Below are positions 1 to 9,844 of a stretch of 31,587 nucleotides of DNA, piece after piece; position 1 is the stretch's first letter, and every line of letters starts with the position of its first letter. Source of the DNA: DATKCN01 sp035513175 (GTDB taxonomy: Bacteria > Chloroflexota > Chloroflexia > Thermomicrobiales > CFX8); the NCBI GenBank assembly GCA_035513175.1, contig DATKCN010000352.1:1-31587 (forward strand), written 5' to 3'. Both the position numbers and the translations under genes were made by a program. The notes under the pieces were generated by a model, which was not told the DNA's origin, searched no databases, and was given only the letters and a program-made list of their open reading frames with translations.

Positions 1-192
1 GAGGGCTACGGCTTCATGCTGACGGCGATCGATGGCCAGGTCAATGGCGGCGGTGGGACCGACACGTTCCGGATCAAGATCTGGGACCTGGCGACCGGCG
101 ACATCGTCTACGACAACCAGCTCGGTGACAGCGACGATGCCGACGCGACGACGAAGCTGGGAGGTGGCAGCATCGTCATCCACAAGAAGTAG
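1..192 (+). CDS. C-terminal end of a secreted/surface protein (5' end outside window)
   Basis: Only the last 63 codons are present, in frame from base 1 to the TAG at 190-192. The translation is a Gly/Asp-rich beta-type tail containing 'VNGGGGTDTFRIKIWD' and 'IVYDNQLGDSDDAD'. Tails of this kind close large secreted repeat proteins in Chloroflexi and Actinobacteria, some labelled post-COAP-1 domain proteins; that match is from memory and is tentative. Codon use fits the rest of the window. A GC-rich inverted repeat follows the stop within six bases, as expected for a gene end. The upstream domain content cannot be judged here. Confidence 0.6.
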   Translation, partial: EGYGFMLTAIDGQVNGGGGTDTFRIKIWDLATGDIVYDNQLGDSDDADATTKLGGGSIVIHKK

Positions 193-197
193 ACCGC

Positions 198-240
198 GGC
201 GCATCGGCCGCGCTCCCGGACGGGGTCGAGCCGATGCGCC
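198..240 (+). terminator. GC-rich hairpin after the first gene
   Basis: Perfect 11-bp inverted repeat: GGCGCATCGGC at 198-208 pairs with GCCGATGCGCC at 230-240, with a 21-nt loop. It begins six bases after the stop at 192. There is no T-run, so it is terminator-like by position and stem strength only. Confidence 0.45.
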
Positions 241-409
241 GTCGCGGAACGATCGCAATATCGTGCTGGGCCGCGCCGCGTGGTGGGGCGGGGCCAGCGC
301 CGAGTGGCGATTGGCGCCTTCTGCAAGGTCGCTGCAAGGTGATGACAACGCGCGTGGTGCATGATGATGGCGTCGACATGTGCAGGGACGTACAGAAAGG
401 GAAACGCCG

Positions 410-583
410 ATGAACGCGAATGGCTCCGGAATCGTCAAGGTCGTCCGCTGCAACTGCGGCATCGAGGTGCGCAGCGCCGACGAAAGCGAGCTGATTTCCA
501 CCGTGCAGGCGCACGCCAAGGAGAGCCACGACCTGGACCTCAACGCCGAGCAGGTGCGCAGCATGATGGAGATCGATCAGTAG
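410..583 (+). CDS. DUF1059 family small protein
   Basis: 57-residue protein. The Cys pair 'RCNCGIEV' near residues 13-19, then 'ELISTVQAHAKESHDLDL' and 'EQVRSMM', is the DUF1059 pattern: a short Cys-containing segment followed by a helix with conserved HA..H residues. The paired Cys and the His residues suggest metal binding, but the family has no assigned function. An in-frame upstream start exists at 380, but ATG 410 is preferred because AAAGGGA lies 7-9 bases before it. It is a single-gene unit with an inverted repeat 10 bases after its stop. Expected to be cytoplasmic, with no signal peptide or membrane segment. Confidence 0.8.
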   Translation: MNANGSGIVKVVRCNCGIEVRSADESELISTVQAHAKESHDLDLNAEQVRSMMEIDQ

Positions 584-592
584 ACGATGCAG

Positions 593-645
593 CGGGGGAT
601 GAGCGTCTACCAGCGGCGTCCATCCCTCGCAGCCCTCATCCCCCG
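593..645 (+). terminator. Inverted repeat downstream of the DUF1059 gene
   Basis: Perfect 11-bp arms: CGGGGGATGAG at 593-603 and CTCATCCCCCG at 635-645, separated by 31 nt and starting 10 bases after the stop. The right arm belongs to the CT-rich 'CCTCATCCCCCGG' motif family also found at 7077-7112. No T-run is present. Confidence 0.4.
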
Positions 646-746
646 GACCTCATCCTTTCAAACCATGACTCCTCGACACATGCCACGCACAACCAACTAT
701 TCGCGTATCGCGATCAAAAACGCGCCAACATGGGCGAAACTCGCCC

Positions 747-775
747 TTGGCCGCGTACGTTCGCGGTGTTAGAAT
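747..775 (+). promoter_or_regulatory. Candidate sigma-70 promoter P1 upstream of lon
   Basis: TTGGCC (747-752), 17-bp spacer, TAGAAT (770-775). The -10 matches 5 of 6 consensus bases and the -35 matches 4 of 6. A transcript from here would have a leader of about 345 nt before lon. Confidence 0.4.
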
Positions 776-831
776 AGGAACGAGCCGAGTAACATCCGTG
801 TCACAAAGTCAGGAGATCGGGCGCGTTCGGC

Positions 832-860
832 TTATCTAGCGGGTCGTCGTCGGCTACAAT
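832..860 (+). promoter_or_regulatory. Candidate sigma-70 promoter P2 upstream of lon
   Basis: TTATCT (832-837), 17-bp spacer, TACAAT (855-860). The -10 is good (5 of 6) and the -35 is weak (3 of 6). The ATGTTGACG direct repeats start nine bases further on, overlapping the expected start-site region. Confidence 0.35.
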
Positions 861-1030
861 GTCGTCAGATGTTGACGCGAACCCATTCCATGTTGACGTT
901 GGCGTCGCTCACCGCTGAGCGCCAACGAGCCGCGGGCCGATCCGCGCACCGGGCGGGACGCACGATCGTCGTCTGCTAGACTGCCACTCACGTGCCCCGA
1001 CCAGCGCGTCCATGGTGTGTCGCACGGGTT

Positions 1031-1057
1031 CGCGCCTGCCGGCCGACGGCAGGCGCG
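1031..1057 (+). promoter_or_regulatory. Strong hairpin in the lon leader
   Basis: CGCGCCTGCCG (1031-1041) pairs perfectly with CGGCAGGCGCG (1047-1057) around a 5-nt loop, 71 bases before the lon start codon. No T-run follows, so it is not a standard intrinsic terminator. It may be an mRNA stability or translation-control structure. Confidence 0.4.
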
Positions 1058-1128
1058 GGAATGTCGCAAGGTCTCGGTACGGCAGCGTGCCCTGGTCACG
1101 CATCGGCCAGTGAGGATGGATTGCAGGC

Positions 1129-3609
<2,481 letters not shown>

Positions 3610-3611
3610 GT

Positions 3612-3634
3612 CGTAACCTGTAACGCGTTACGCG
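3612..3634. repeat. GTAACG-rich palindrome between convergent genes
   Basis: GTAACGCGTTAC (3620-3631) is a perfect 12-bp palindrome in the 33-bp gap between lon and the convergent response-regulator gene. The preceding 'CGTAACCTGTAACG' (3612-3625) nearly matches 'CGTAACGTGTAACG', read on the minus strand, at the edge of the MITE-like element near 27410. Confidence 0.4.
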
Positions 3635-3642
3635 TAGCAAAC

Positions 3643-4122
3643 CTACTCCCGCATCACCGGACTCAACAGCTCCGCCACGAGAGTCAGCACATCGTCGACG
3701 TCAAACGGCTTGTAGAGGATGCGCTGGTTGCGCGCCGAGGCGAGGTCTCGCGCGTGCTCGTCAATGTCCTGCTCGCGCAGCGCGGTGCAGAACAGCACCG
3801 GAACGCGGGCCGTCTCGGCGGCGCCTGAGAGCTGTTCGGCCAGTTCCAGCCCGGACGGGCCGTCTCTGAACGCGATGTCCAGGATAATCAAGTCGGGCGG
3901 CGCCCCGTTGGACCCGATGACGACGCCGTCGCTCTTGTCGAACGTCGCGACATCGTAGCCACCTTCGACCTCCAGGATCTCACGCATTAGCGAGAGAAAC
4001 GCTGGCGAGTCGTTAATGACGAGGATCCTGCGGCGCCACTGCGCGCGCGGTGATGTCGTTGGATCTTTCGTGACGTGCATCGCGATCCAGGTCCTGCCCA
4101 GAACGTGCCACGCCAGCGCCAC
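3643..4122 (-). CDS. Single-domain response regulator (CheY-like receiver)
   Basis: 159 residues, consisting of a receiver domain (about residues 32-155) and no output domain. Features visible: 'RILVINDSP' on beta-1 with the metal-binding acid D38, preceded by N37 where most receivers have Asp; phospho-acceptor D82 in 'LIILDIAF'; T113 in 'FCTA'; and K138 in 'ILYKPFD'. Such proteins relay phosphate from a histidine kinase to a partner protein. No kinase is in the window, so its partner is unknown. The start is uncertain: GTG at 4122 has AGGG at suitable spacing, while ATG at 4080 also fits and begins nearer the domain. It is convergent with lon and divergent from the ThDP-enzyme gene. Confidence 0.85.
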   Translation of the reverse strand: MALAWHVLGRTWIAMHVTKDPTTSPRAQWRRRILVINDSPAFLSLMREILEVEGGYDVATFDKSDGVVIGSNGAPPDLIILDIAFRDGPSGLELAEQLSGAAETARVPVLFCTALREQDIDEHARDLASARNQRILYKPFDVDDVLTLVAELLSPVMRE

Positions 4123-4173
4123 GGTTGCCCTGGCGACGCGTTCGTGTGAGGGCCGAATGATACAACGTGGGGG

Positions 4174-4313
4174 AACCTAATCCCCCGGCCCCCTTATGTA
4201 CTGCCGCACCCCGGCGCGGGAAGGGGGAGATTGCCGATTATGATTGGGCGTGACGGCGCAATCGCGCAATCCAAGAGTCCCTCTCCCCTTGCAGGAGGGG
4301 TTGGGGAGGGGTC
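4174..4313. repeat. C/G-rich intergenic repeat, copy 1
   Basis: Begins 'AACCTAATCCCCCGGCCCCC' and ends with a CTCTCCCC ... GGGGTTGGGGAGGGG hairpin. The order and sequence of blocks match the element at 20708-20819, with the first C-block/G-block hairpin degraded here. It occupies most of the 248-bp gap between the divergent response regulator and ThDP-enzyme genes. Non-coding, MITE-like or REP-like. Confidence 0.6.
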
Positions 4314-4370
4314 TGGTAGCATGCCCGCAGCGAGCAGAGCACCATTCACCATCCGCTGGAGGAGGCGCGC

Positions 4371-6131
4371 ATGACATCGACACAGCTGGACGCTCGTGAC
4401 GCAACCGTGTCTCTGGCAGTTGGAGAGGCGGCCGAGGGCTTCGTCGAGGCGCTGGTGTCGCAGGGGGTCGATTGCCTGTTCCTGAATCCCGGCACCGACA
4501 CCTTCCCGGTGCAGGAAGCGATCGTCAAGATCGAGTCGCACGGACGGACCGCTCCCCGCACGGTGCTATGCCTGTTCGAGATCGTCGCTTTGGCGGCGGC
4601 GCATGGCTACTTCGCCGCGACGGGGCGGCCTCAGGCGGTGATGGTGCACGTCGACGTCGGCACACAGAACCTCGGCAGCATGCTGCACAACGCCCAGAGG
4701 GGGCGGGCGGGTGTGGTAATCGCCGCCGGGCGCGCGCCATACACGGCTGACCCGGAGCTAAGGGGCAGCCGCAGCAGCTACATCCACTGGCTCCAGGAAC
4801 AGGCCGACCAGCACGGAATCGTCCGCAATTACGTCAAGTGGGACTACGAGCTGCGCCGTTCCGATCAGGTCGGCGAGGTCGTGAGCCGCGCCTTCCAGAT
4901 CGCCGCCAGCGACCCGCCGGGGCCGGTCTACATGACCCTGCCGCGCGAGGCGCTGATGGATGCCGTTGGCAGCGTGACGCTGCACCGGCCGGAACGCTTC
5001 CCACCGGCACGACTGGGCGCGGGCGACCCCGAATCGCTGCGCGAAGCGGCGCGCCGACTGGTTGGAGCTGAGCGGCCACTGGTGCTCACCAGCAGCAGTG
5101 GTCGCAGCGAGGCGGGCTACCGGGGACTGCTACGGCTGTCGGAGCTGCTGGCGCTGCCGGTGGTGGAGTGGCGCAACCGGGCCAACTTCCCCGGCGACCA
5201 CGGGCTGCATCAGGGATACGAGGTCGGGCCGCTGCTACGCAACGCGGACGTGCTGCTGGCGCTCGACCACGACTTCCCCTACATCCCGTCGGTCGTCCAA
5301 CCTGCGGCAGATGCGTTCATCATCCAGCTCGACCTGGACCCGCTGAAGGAGCGCATCCCGCTGTGGACCTTCCCGGTCGATCTGCCGATTCGCGCTGACA
5401 GCGCCCAGGCGCTCGATCTCATCGCCGACGAGGCCGAGCGGCTGCTGACCGGCGCCCGACGCGCGGCGATCGAGGAACGGCGCGGAATGCTGGCCGAACG
5501 GCATCGCGAGCAGCGGGCGAGCTGGCGGCGGGCGGCGGAAGTTGACGAAGGCGCCACGCCGATCACCCTCGCCTGGCTCGGCGCCTGCCTGCGGGCCTTG
5601 CAGGCGGAGCAGCCGGACTGCGTCTTCGTCGACGAGATGGTGACGAGCAACGAGGCCATCTGGCGGCAGGTTCCGGCGCAGGAGCCGGGGAGCTGGTTCG
5701 GCAGCAACGGCTCGGGGCTTGGTTGGGCGCTGGGGGCGGCACTGGGGGTCAAGCTGGCGAAGCCGGAGGCGCCGGTGATCGCGCTGGTCGGCGACGGCTC
5801 GTTCGTGTTCGGCGCGCCGCTCGCCGCGCTATGGGCCATGCAGACGCAGGACGCGCCGGTGATGATCGTAATTCTCAACAACACCTGCTACAACGCGACC
5901 AAGCGCCCGCTTGTAGCCAATTACCCCGAGGGCTACTCGGTGCGCGAGGACCGCTTCGTCGGCGTTGACCTGCTGCCCGCTCCTCGCTACGACCTGCTAG
6001 CCAACGTGGTCGGCGCCTGGGGCGAGCGGGTGGAGGAGCCGGTCGCGCTACTGGCGGCGCTGCGACGGGGGCTGGAGCGGGTCCGCGACGGACAGACGGC
6101 CATCGTGGACGTGCAGTTGGCGCATCCGTAG
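4371..6131 (+). CDS. Thiamine-diphosphate-dependent enzyme of the acetolactate synthase-like family
   Basis: 586 residues, the usual length for this superfamily. The three-domain order is visible: an N-terminal pyrimidine-binding domain with 'CLFLNPGTDTFP' (about 36-47) and the activating glutamate E70 in 'CLFEIVALAAAHG'; a central domain with 'ARRLVGAERPLVLTSS'; and a C-terminal diphosphate-binding domain with GDGSF at about 474 followed about 28 residues later by 'ILNN', the GDG...NN motif that binds Mg-ThDP. It resembles proteins annotated as acetolactate synthase large subunit or ThDP-requiring protein, but there is no ilvN-type small subunit or other ilv gene nearby, so a 2-keto-acid decarboxylase/ligase role of unknown substrate is safer. 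Start ATG has GGAGGAGG seven bases upstream. The next gene follows 13 bp after the stop. Confidence 0.88.
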   Translation: MTSTQLDARDATVSLAVGEAAEGFVEALVSQGVDCLFLNPGTDTFPVQEAIVKIESHGRTAPRTVLCLFEIVALAAAHGYFAATGRPQAVMVHVDVGTQNLGSMLHNAQRGRAGVVIAAGRAPYTADPELRGSRSSYIHWLQEQADQHGIVRNYVKWDYELRRSDQVGEVVSRAFQIAASDPPGPVYMTLPREALMDAVGSVTLHRPERFPPARLGAGDPESLREAARRLVGAERPLVLTSSSGRSEAGYRGLLRLSELLALPVVEWRNRANFPGDHGLHQGYEVGPLLRNADVLLALDHDFPYIPSVVQPAADAFIIQLDLDPLKERIPLWTFPVDLPIRADSAQALDLIADEAERLLTGARRAAIEERRGMLAERHREQRASWRRAAEVDEGATPITLAWLGACLRALQAEQPDCVFVDEMVTSNEAIWRQVPAQEPGSWFGSNGSGLGWALGAALGVKLAKPEAPVIALVGDGSFVFGAPLAALWAMQTQDAPVMIVILNNTCYNATKRPLVANYPEGYSVREDRFVGVDLLPAPRYDLLANVVGAWGERVEEPVALLAALRRGLERVRDGQTAIVDVQLAHP

Positions 6132-6169
6132 CGAGGGCCGAGGGATGAGGGCCGAGGGCCGAGGAGGGG
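6131..6169 (+). repeat. GAGGGCC-motif tandem repeat at a gene junction
   Basis: Starts on the last base of the ThDP-enzyme stop codon and repeats GAGGGCC / GAGGGATGAGGGCC units up to GAGGAGGGG. It supplies the ATG at 6145 and a Shine-Dalgarno-like GAGGAGG for the next gene. The same motif on the minus strand ends the GMC and acetyltransferase genes. Confidence 0.5.
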
Positions 6170-6849
6170 CATTGGAGAACCAACTGCGCGTGATAGTGGA
6201 GACCGGTCCGAAGGGCAAGCGGGTGGCGGCGGTGGCGTCCGACTGGCCCGGCCTGTCGCGTGGCGACAAGACCGAGGAAGCTGCCATCGAGCGCTTGCGC
6301 GCCTACCTGCCGCGCTATGCGCCGATCGCGAAGCTGGCGGGCATGGATGCGGCGTTTCAAGCTTCCACCGAGCTCGACATCGTCGAGCGCTACACGGGCA
6401 CGGGCTCGACCGACTTCTGGGGTATCTCGTTCGCGTTCTCGAGCTTTGACCGGCAACCCATGTCGAGCGACGAGCTGGAGCGCGAGCTGGCGCTGTTGCG
6501 CGCCTGCTGGGCGTTTTTCGATGACATCCGCTCGCGCGTGTCGGCTGAAATGCAGAAGGGACCGCGCGGCGGCGGGCGCGACCGAGACCGCATCGTCCAG
6601 CACACACTCGCCGCGGAGCTGGACTGGGCCAAAGGGCTCGAAGTGCGGCCCCCGCTGGAGGCGCTGCTGACCGACGAGGGGTTGAAGGCGTATCGCGACG
6701 ACTATTGCGCCGCCATTCGAACGCATCACGCGCAAGGCAAGTCAGCCCGCAAGTGGCCGCTCCGCTTCCTGATCCGGCACTCCGCGTATCACACGCTCGA
6801 CCACACTTGGGAGATGGAAGACAAGGACCTGACCGGCAAGCAGATGTGA
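6145..6849 (+). CDS. DinB-like hypothetical protein
   Basis: 234 residues, no signal peptide or membrane segment. I do not recognise a named family with certainty. The N-terminal part ('RVIVETGPKGKRVAAVASDW') is a short beta segment; the rest is helical. Histidines H153 ('VQHTLAAELDW') and H212, H216 and H220 in 'RHSAYHTLDHTWEMEDKDL' resemble the metal-binding His set of DinB/YfiT-type four-helix proteins, which act on small thiols or serve as hydrolases. The first residues, encoded by the GAGGGCC repeat, may not be translated: TTG at 6172 is an alternative start with GAGGAGG four bases upstream. It lies 13 bp behind the ThDP-enzyme gene on the same strand, so co-transcription is likely and a shared pathway is possible. 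Confidence 0.65.
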   Translation: MRAEGRGGALENQLRVIVETGPKGKRVAAVASDWPGLSRGDKTEEAAIERLRAYLPRYAPIAKLAGMDAAFQASTELDIVERYTGTGSTDFWGISFAFSSFDRQPMSSDELERELALLRACWAFFDDIRSRVSAEMQKGPRGGGRDRDRIVQHTLAAELDWAKGLEVRPPLEALLTDEGLKAYRDDYCAAIRTHHAQGKSARKWPLRFLIRHSAYHTLDHTWEMEDKDLTGKQM

Positions 6850-7094
6850 GTCAGGACCCGGAATCCGTGTGATACGGGATCCGGCGGGAAGAATGGATTA
6901 TTCGAGCGTTGGAATTCGGGGCGCTGGACATGCGGTACGCGAATCTAAAGGCTCTCATCCCTTAACACAACCAAATGATTGCCTTTACATCTTTAGCACG
7001 CTCGCCACGTCCTCCCCGTTTGCGCCTGCCGTGGAGCGATCTCCGCGTCCCGCTCCGAGGATAACCTCACCCTCCCAGCCTCATCCCCCGGCCC
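6850..7094. other. Convergent intergenic region with repeats
   Basis: 245 bp with no credible gene. It holds a weak inverted repeat just after the DinB-like stop (CCGGAATCC / GGGATCCGG, 6858-6884, two mismatches), the stem-loop element at 6941-6996, and the start of a CT-rich tandem motif that runs into the GMC gene end. Confidence 0.5.
6941..6996 (+). repeat. Conserved stem-loop element, copy 1
   Basis: AAAGGC (6947-6952) and TCAT (6955-6958) pair with ATGA (6975-6978) and GCCTTT (6981-6986) around a 16-nt loop, CCCTTAACACAACCAA. The loop matches the loop of the element at 9845-9900 at 12 of 16 positions, and the stem is formed from different bases in the two copies. It lies between the convergent DinB-like and GMC genes and is visibly less GC-rich than its surroundings. 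Confidence 0.5.
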
Positions 7095-7112
7095 TCATCC
7101 CCAGGCCCTCAT
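7077..7112 (-). repeat. GGGGATGAGGGCC tandem repeat at the GMC gene end
   Basis: On the minus strand, about two and a half units of GGGGATGAGGGCC cover the last codons and the TGA (7095-7097) of the GMC gene. 'AGCCTCATCCCCCGG' here closely matches 'AGCCCTCATCCCCCGG' at 631-646. Confidence 0.5.
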
Positions 7113-8693
7113 CCGCGCCGCCATCTTTTCGCCGATCATGACGCAGGTGAGGTGGGTGTTGGCGCGGGGGACCTCGGGCATGATCGAGGCGTCGATGACG
7201 CGCAGGTGCTGGAGGCCGATCACCCGGCAGTCGGGGTCGACGACGGCGCGGGTGTCGTCCGGCTGACCCATGCGGCAGGTTCCGACCGGGTGCTGTGTGT
7301 CGCTGACAGTCGAGCGCATCCATGCGTCGAGGGTGTCGTCGTCGGGCAGCGCATCGAGGGTTAGGGTGGAGGGTGTGCTCGTCAGGGCGAAGCCGCGTCC
7401 TCGTAACAGCACCTCCTCGGCGATCGAGATGATGGCCTGGTGGCGGCCGATATCGAACAGGCGGCGCGCGCCGTCCCGCAGACGGACCAGGTCGCGCTCG
7501 TCTGAGAGCATCTTCAGCTCGATGACCGGCTCGGCGAAGGGGTCGGGCGAGGGGATGCGCAGCGCGCCGCGCGAGAAGGTCTGGAACGCGGAGACGCCGA
7601 TGTAGCCCAGCCGCAGCGCGTCATCGTCGTAGCCGCTCATGTTCAGCGCCAGGAAGACCATGTCGTTCTCGCCAGCCCCGGCCATGCCGGACGAGTAGCG
7701 CACGATGCAGTTGGTGTGGCGCTCAGTGATCGAGCCCCAGCGATGCTCCGGCTTCAGCATGACCGCCATGCCGACGATCGGGTGATCGACCAGGCTACGG
7801 CCGACCGGGCTGTCCAGCAGCAGGTCGATGCCGAGCTCCCGCAAGTCGTCCGCCGGGCCGACGCCGGAGCGTAGCAGGATGGGTGGGGTGTAGACGGAGC
7901 CAGCCGAGAGGATGATCTCCCCTGCATGGAAGTTGGTGACGCCGTCCGGCAGGTGGGCGCGCACGCCGACCGCCCGCGTGCCGTCGAACAGGATGCGCTC
8001 GACGTGGGCGTCGCCGAGGATGGCGAGATTCTCGCGCTCGCGGGCTGGCTCCAGGTAGGCGTCGTTGACCGAGACGCGGCGGCCCTCGCGGGAGTTGATG
8101 GCGTAAGGGGAAACGCCGCTGCCGAAGGGGGCGTTGTGGTCGTCGTTCCAGCCGTAGCCCAGGTCGAGCGCCGCCGAGCGCAGCGCCTTATCGATCGGTC
8201 CCCACTTCTCCAGCGGAGCACGGAAGATCGGGATTGGGCCACCCTTGCCGTGGTAGGGCACGCCGCCGAAGTCGAGGTCGTCCTCCAGGCGGTTAAAGTA
8301 CGGCAGGCACTCCTCGCCGGACCAGCCGTGCGCGCCCTGCTCGGCCCAGAGATCGTAGTCCTCGAGCGTGCCGCGAATGGCGATCTGCCCGTTGACGGAG
8401 GAGCTGCCCCCGGCCCCCCGACCCCGCCAGTAGGTGCGCGGCTCCTGCTCGTCGGAGTGCTTCGCCTTCAGATTGGGCCATTGGTGCTCGTGGAACTGCT
8501 GGTCGTAGAGCACGCCTGCCGGGTTAGGGACGCGCATCTCCTCCGGGGCATCAGCAGACCGAAAGTCCGGCCCGGCGTCCAGTAGCAGCACGCGCGTGCG
8601 GGGATTCTCGGTCAGCCTCGCCGCCAAGGTCGCGCCGGACGAGCCAGCGCCGACGATCAGGTAGTGATAGTCAACGGTGGAATCGCTCGCCAT
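7095..8693 (-). CDS. GMC-family FAD-dependent oxidoreductase
   Basis: 532 residues, the normal length for the choline dehydrogenase/alcohol oxidase branch of the GMC family. The N-terminal FAD-binding Rossmann motif is 'YLIVGAGSSGATLAARL' (11-27); 'WRGRGAGGSSSVNGQIAIRG' is the second GMC signature. The active-site pair is H468 ('QHPVGTCRMG') and N512 ('ANTHLTCVMIG'), with the 44-residue spacing known for choline oxidase. It should oxidise a primary alcohol or related substrate; choline is possible, but no betaine aldehyde dehydrogenase or bet regulator is near. Cytoplasmic, no signal peptide. ATG at 8693 has GGAGGG six bases upstream. A good promoter (8733-8760) and an upstream inverted repeat indicate its own transcription unit. 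The final residues 'RAWG' are encoded by an intergenic repeat motif, so the native C-terminus may have been trimmed or extended. Confidence 0.92.
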   Translation of the reverse strand: MASDSTVDYHYLIVGAGSSGATLAARLTENPRTRVLLLDAGPDFRSADAPEEMRVPNPAGVLYDQQFHEHQWPNLKAKHSDEQEPRTYWRGRGAGGSSSVNGQIAIRGTLEDYDLWAEQGAHGWSGEECLPYFNRLEDDLDFGGVPYHGKGGPIPIFRAPLEKWGPIDKALRSAALDLGYGWNDDHNAPFGSGVSPYAINSREGRRVSVNDAYLEPARERENLAILGDAHVERILFDGTRAVGVRAHLPDGVTNFHAGEIILSAGSVYTPPILLRSGVGPADDLRELGIDLLLDSPVGRSLVDHPIVGMAVMLKPEHRWGSITERHTNCIVRYSSGMAGAGENDMVFLALNMSGYDDDALRLGYIGVSAFQTFSRGALRIPSPDPFAEPVIELKMLSDERDLVRLRDGARRLFDIGRHQAIISIAEEVLLRGRGFALTSTPSTLTLDALPDDDTLDAWMRSTVSDTQHPVGTCRMGQPDDTRAVVDPDCRVIGLQHLRVIDASIMPEVPRANTHLTCVMIGEKMAARMRAWG

Positions 8694-8732
8694 TCAGCCC
8701 TCCAAGGCGCGTCGGTCAGTTCAGGTGGAGGG

Positions 8733-8760
8733 ATGATAGCGCGGGATCGGGGCTTGTCAG
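8733..8760 (-). promoter_or_regulatory. Sigma-70-type promoter of the GMC gene
   Basis: On the minus strand: CTGACA (8760-8755), 16-bp spacer, TATCAT (8738-8733). Each hexamer matches consensus at 5 of 6 bases. Predicted start is near 8726, giving a leader of about 33 nt that contains the GGAGGG ribosome site. Confidence 0.55.
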
Positions 8761-8774
8761 GGCTCCGCGATGTC

Positions 8775-8812
8775 AAGGACGACAACTGTCGTTGTTAAGG
8801 CTTGTCGTCCTT
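8775..8812. promoter_or_regulatory. Nested inverted repeats upstream of the GMC promoter
   Basis: AAGGACGACA (8775-8784) and TGTCGTCCTT (8803-8812) form a perfect 10-bp inverted repeat with an 18-bp gap. Inside it, ACGACA-AC-TGTCGT (8779-8792) is a second palindrome sharing the left arm. It sits directly upstream of the -35 box, roughly positions -49 to -86, as expected for a regulator binding site. It is about 145 bp past the channel gene, so a distal terminator for that gene is an alternative. Confidence 0.5.
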
Positions 8813-8955
8813 AAGATGTCCACGCAACACATGTACGCCTGCAATCAGACCCTATCCGGACCAGCGCTCGCGGCGCGAAACGAGGATCAACCGTTCTGAC
8901 GATTGCTGTGAGACACCCCTGCCTGGATCAGCGACCGCAGGATGTGCAGCGTACG

Positions 8956-9735
8956 TCAGTCGTCCTGAGGATCGCCGTCAAACCGCCAATCGTCTGATGA
9001 AACGCGGGCTTGCTCCTGGAGCAGCGTCTCGATGCGATCAAGACGGTCGCGCAGGTCCTGCATGTCGGAGCTCTCCTCCTGGCCGACGAAGTGGGCGGCG
9101 ACCGAGGCTGCCAGGGTGGAGATGAGGCCGATGCCCGCCAGCATCAGCACGACGGCGACGACGCGGCCCCCCGGCGTCGTTGGCGAAATGTCCCCGTAGC
9201 CAACGGTCGTGGTCGTGACGATGGCCCACCAGATGCCTGAGCCGAAGCCGCCATCGACCGACTCCGGCTCCAGCAGCGAGAGGATCCCGCCGCCCACGAC
9301 GATCATGAACGCCGTCAGCAGCAGGACATAGCTGAGCCCACGGCGGGCGAAGATGTGCCGCAGCGCGACCAACCCCCGGCTGCTCATCCCCAGCAGTCGC
9401 AGCAACAGCATCAGCCTGGCCAGCCGGGCGAAATCGAGCAGCGCCGGAAGCAGCGGAAAGGTGATCACGACGATGGCGACGCTGAGCCACGCGGAGCGCA
9501 CGTAGGCGCGCCGGTCGGCCACGAGCCACAACATCACAACGTATTCTATGAAGAAGATCGACCAGACCAGCCAGTCGATAACGAGAATCTCCGCGCCTGT
9601 CACGCCCCGCAGGTGAGCGACGATCAGCGGCACGGTGGCCAGCGCCGCCAGCACGACTGCGATGTCCAGTGTCTGCTCCAGCCAGCGCCAGCGTTCGGAG
9701 CGCAGCCGGGGCGGATGGATGTCCCGCTTCAGCAC
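8956..9735 (-). CDS. Voltage-gated-type potassium channel
   Basis: 259 residues, six membrane helices. S1 about 23-41, S2 50-72, S3 82-99, and an S4-like helix at 102-116 with spaced arginines R104, R107 and R113, so it has a reduced voltage-sensor pattern. The pore has S5 (about 135-155), the pore helix and the selectivity filter 'TTVGYGD' (176-182), and S6 (about 192-216). A charged C-terminal helix ('MQDLRDRLDRIETLLQEQ', 225-242) looks like a tetramerising coiled coil. This is the compact Kv-like architecture of bacterial ion-transport family channels; the filter predicts K+ selectivity. Start is GTG with AGGTGA ten bases upstream. It is a single gene between two unrelated minus-strand genes, with no sign of operon linkage. 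Confidence 0.9.
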   Translation of the reverse strand: MLKRDIHPPRLRSERWRWLEQTLDIAVVLAALATVPLIVAHLRGVTGAEILVIDWLVWSIFFIEYVVMLWLVADRRAYVRSAWLSVAIVVITFPLLPALLDFARLARLMLLLRLLGMSSRGLVALRHIFARRGLSYVLLLTAFMIVVGGGILSLLEPESVDGGFGSGIWWAIVTTTTVGYGDISPTTPGGRVVAVVLMLAGIGLISTLAASVAAHFVGQEESSDMQDLRDRLDRIETLLQEQARVSSDDWRFDGDPQDD

Positions 9736-9844
9736 GATGTCTGCTTCACCTGTCCGTCACGACATGCCGGATCCCGCCCTCGCCGAACCGCCATGCGTGC
9801 GTGACGCGCGGTTTGCCACGGGCCACGGGCGAGGTCAGCCAGGA

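Larger units (their letters stand above)
584..1128 (+). promoter_or_regulatory. 545-bp gene-free region upstream of lon
   Basis: I see no credible gene here. It contains an inverted repeat and CT-rich motif (593-655), a short GGGCGA/TCGCCC hairpin (732-746), two candidate sigma-70 promoters (747-775 and 832-860), two copies of ATGTTGACG 21 bp apart (869-877 and 890-898), a bulged hairpin (898-926) and a very strong 11-bp hairpin (1031-1057) close to the lon start. The density of elements suggests a regulated or structured lon leader. Confidence 0.5.
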
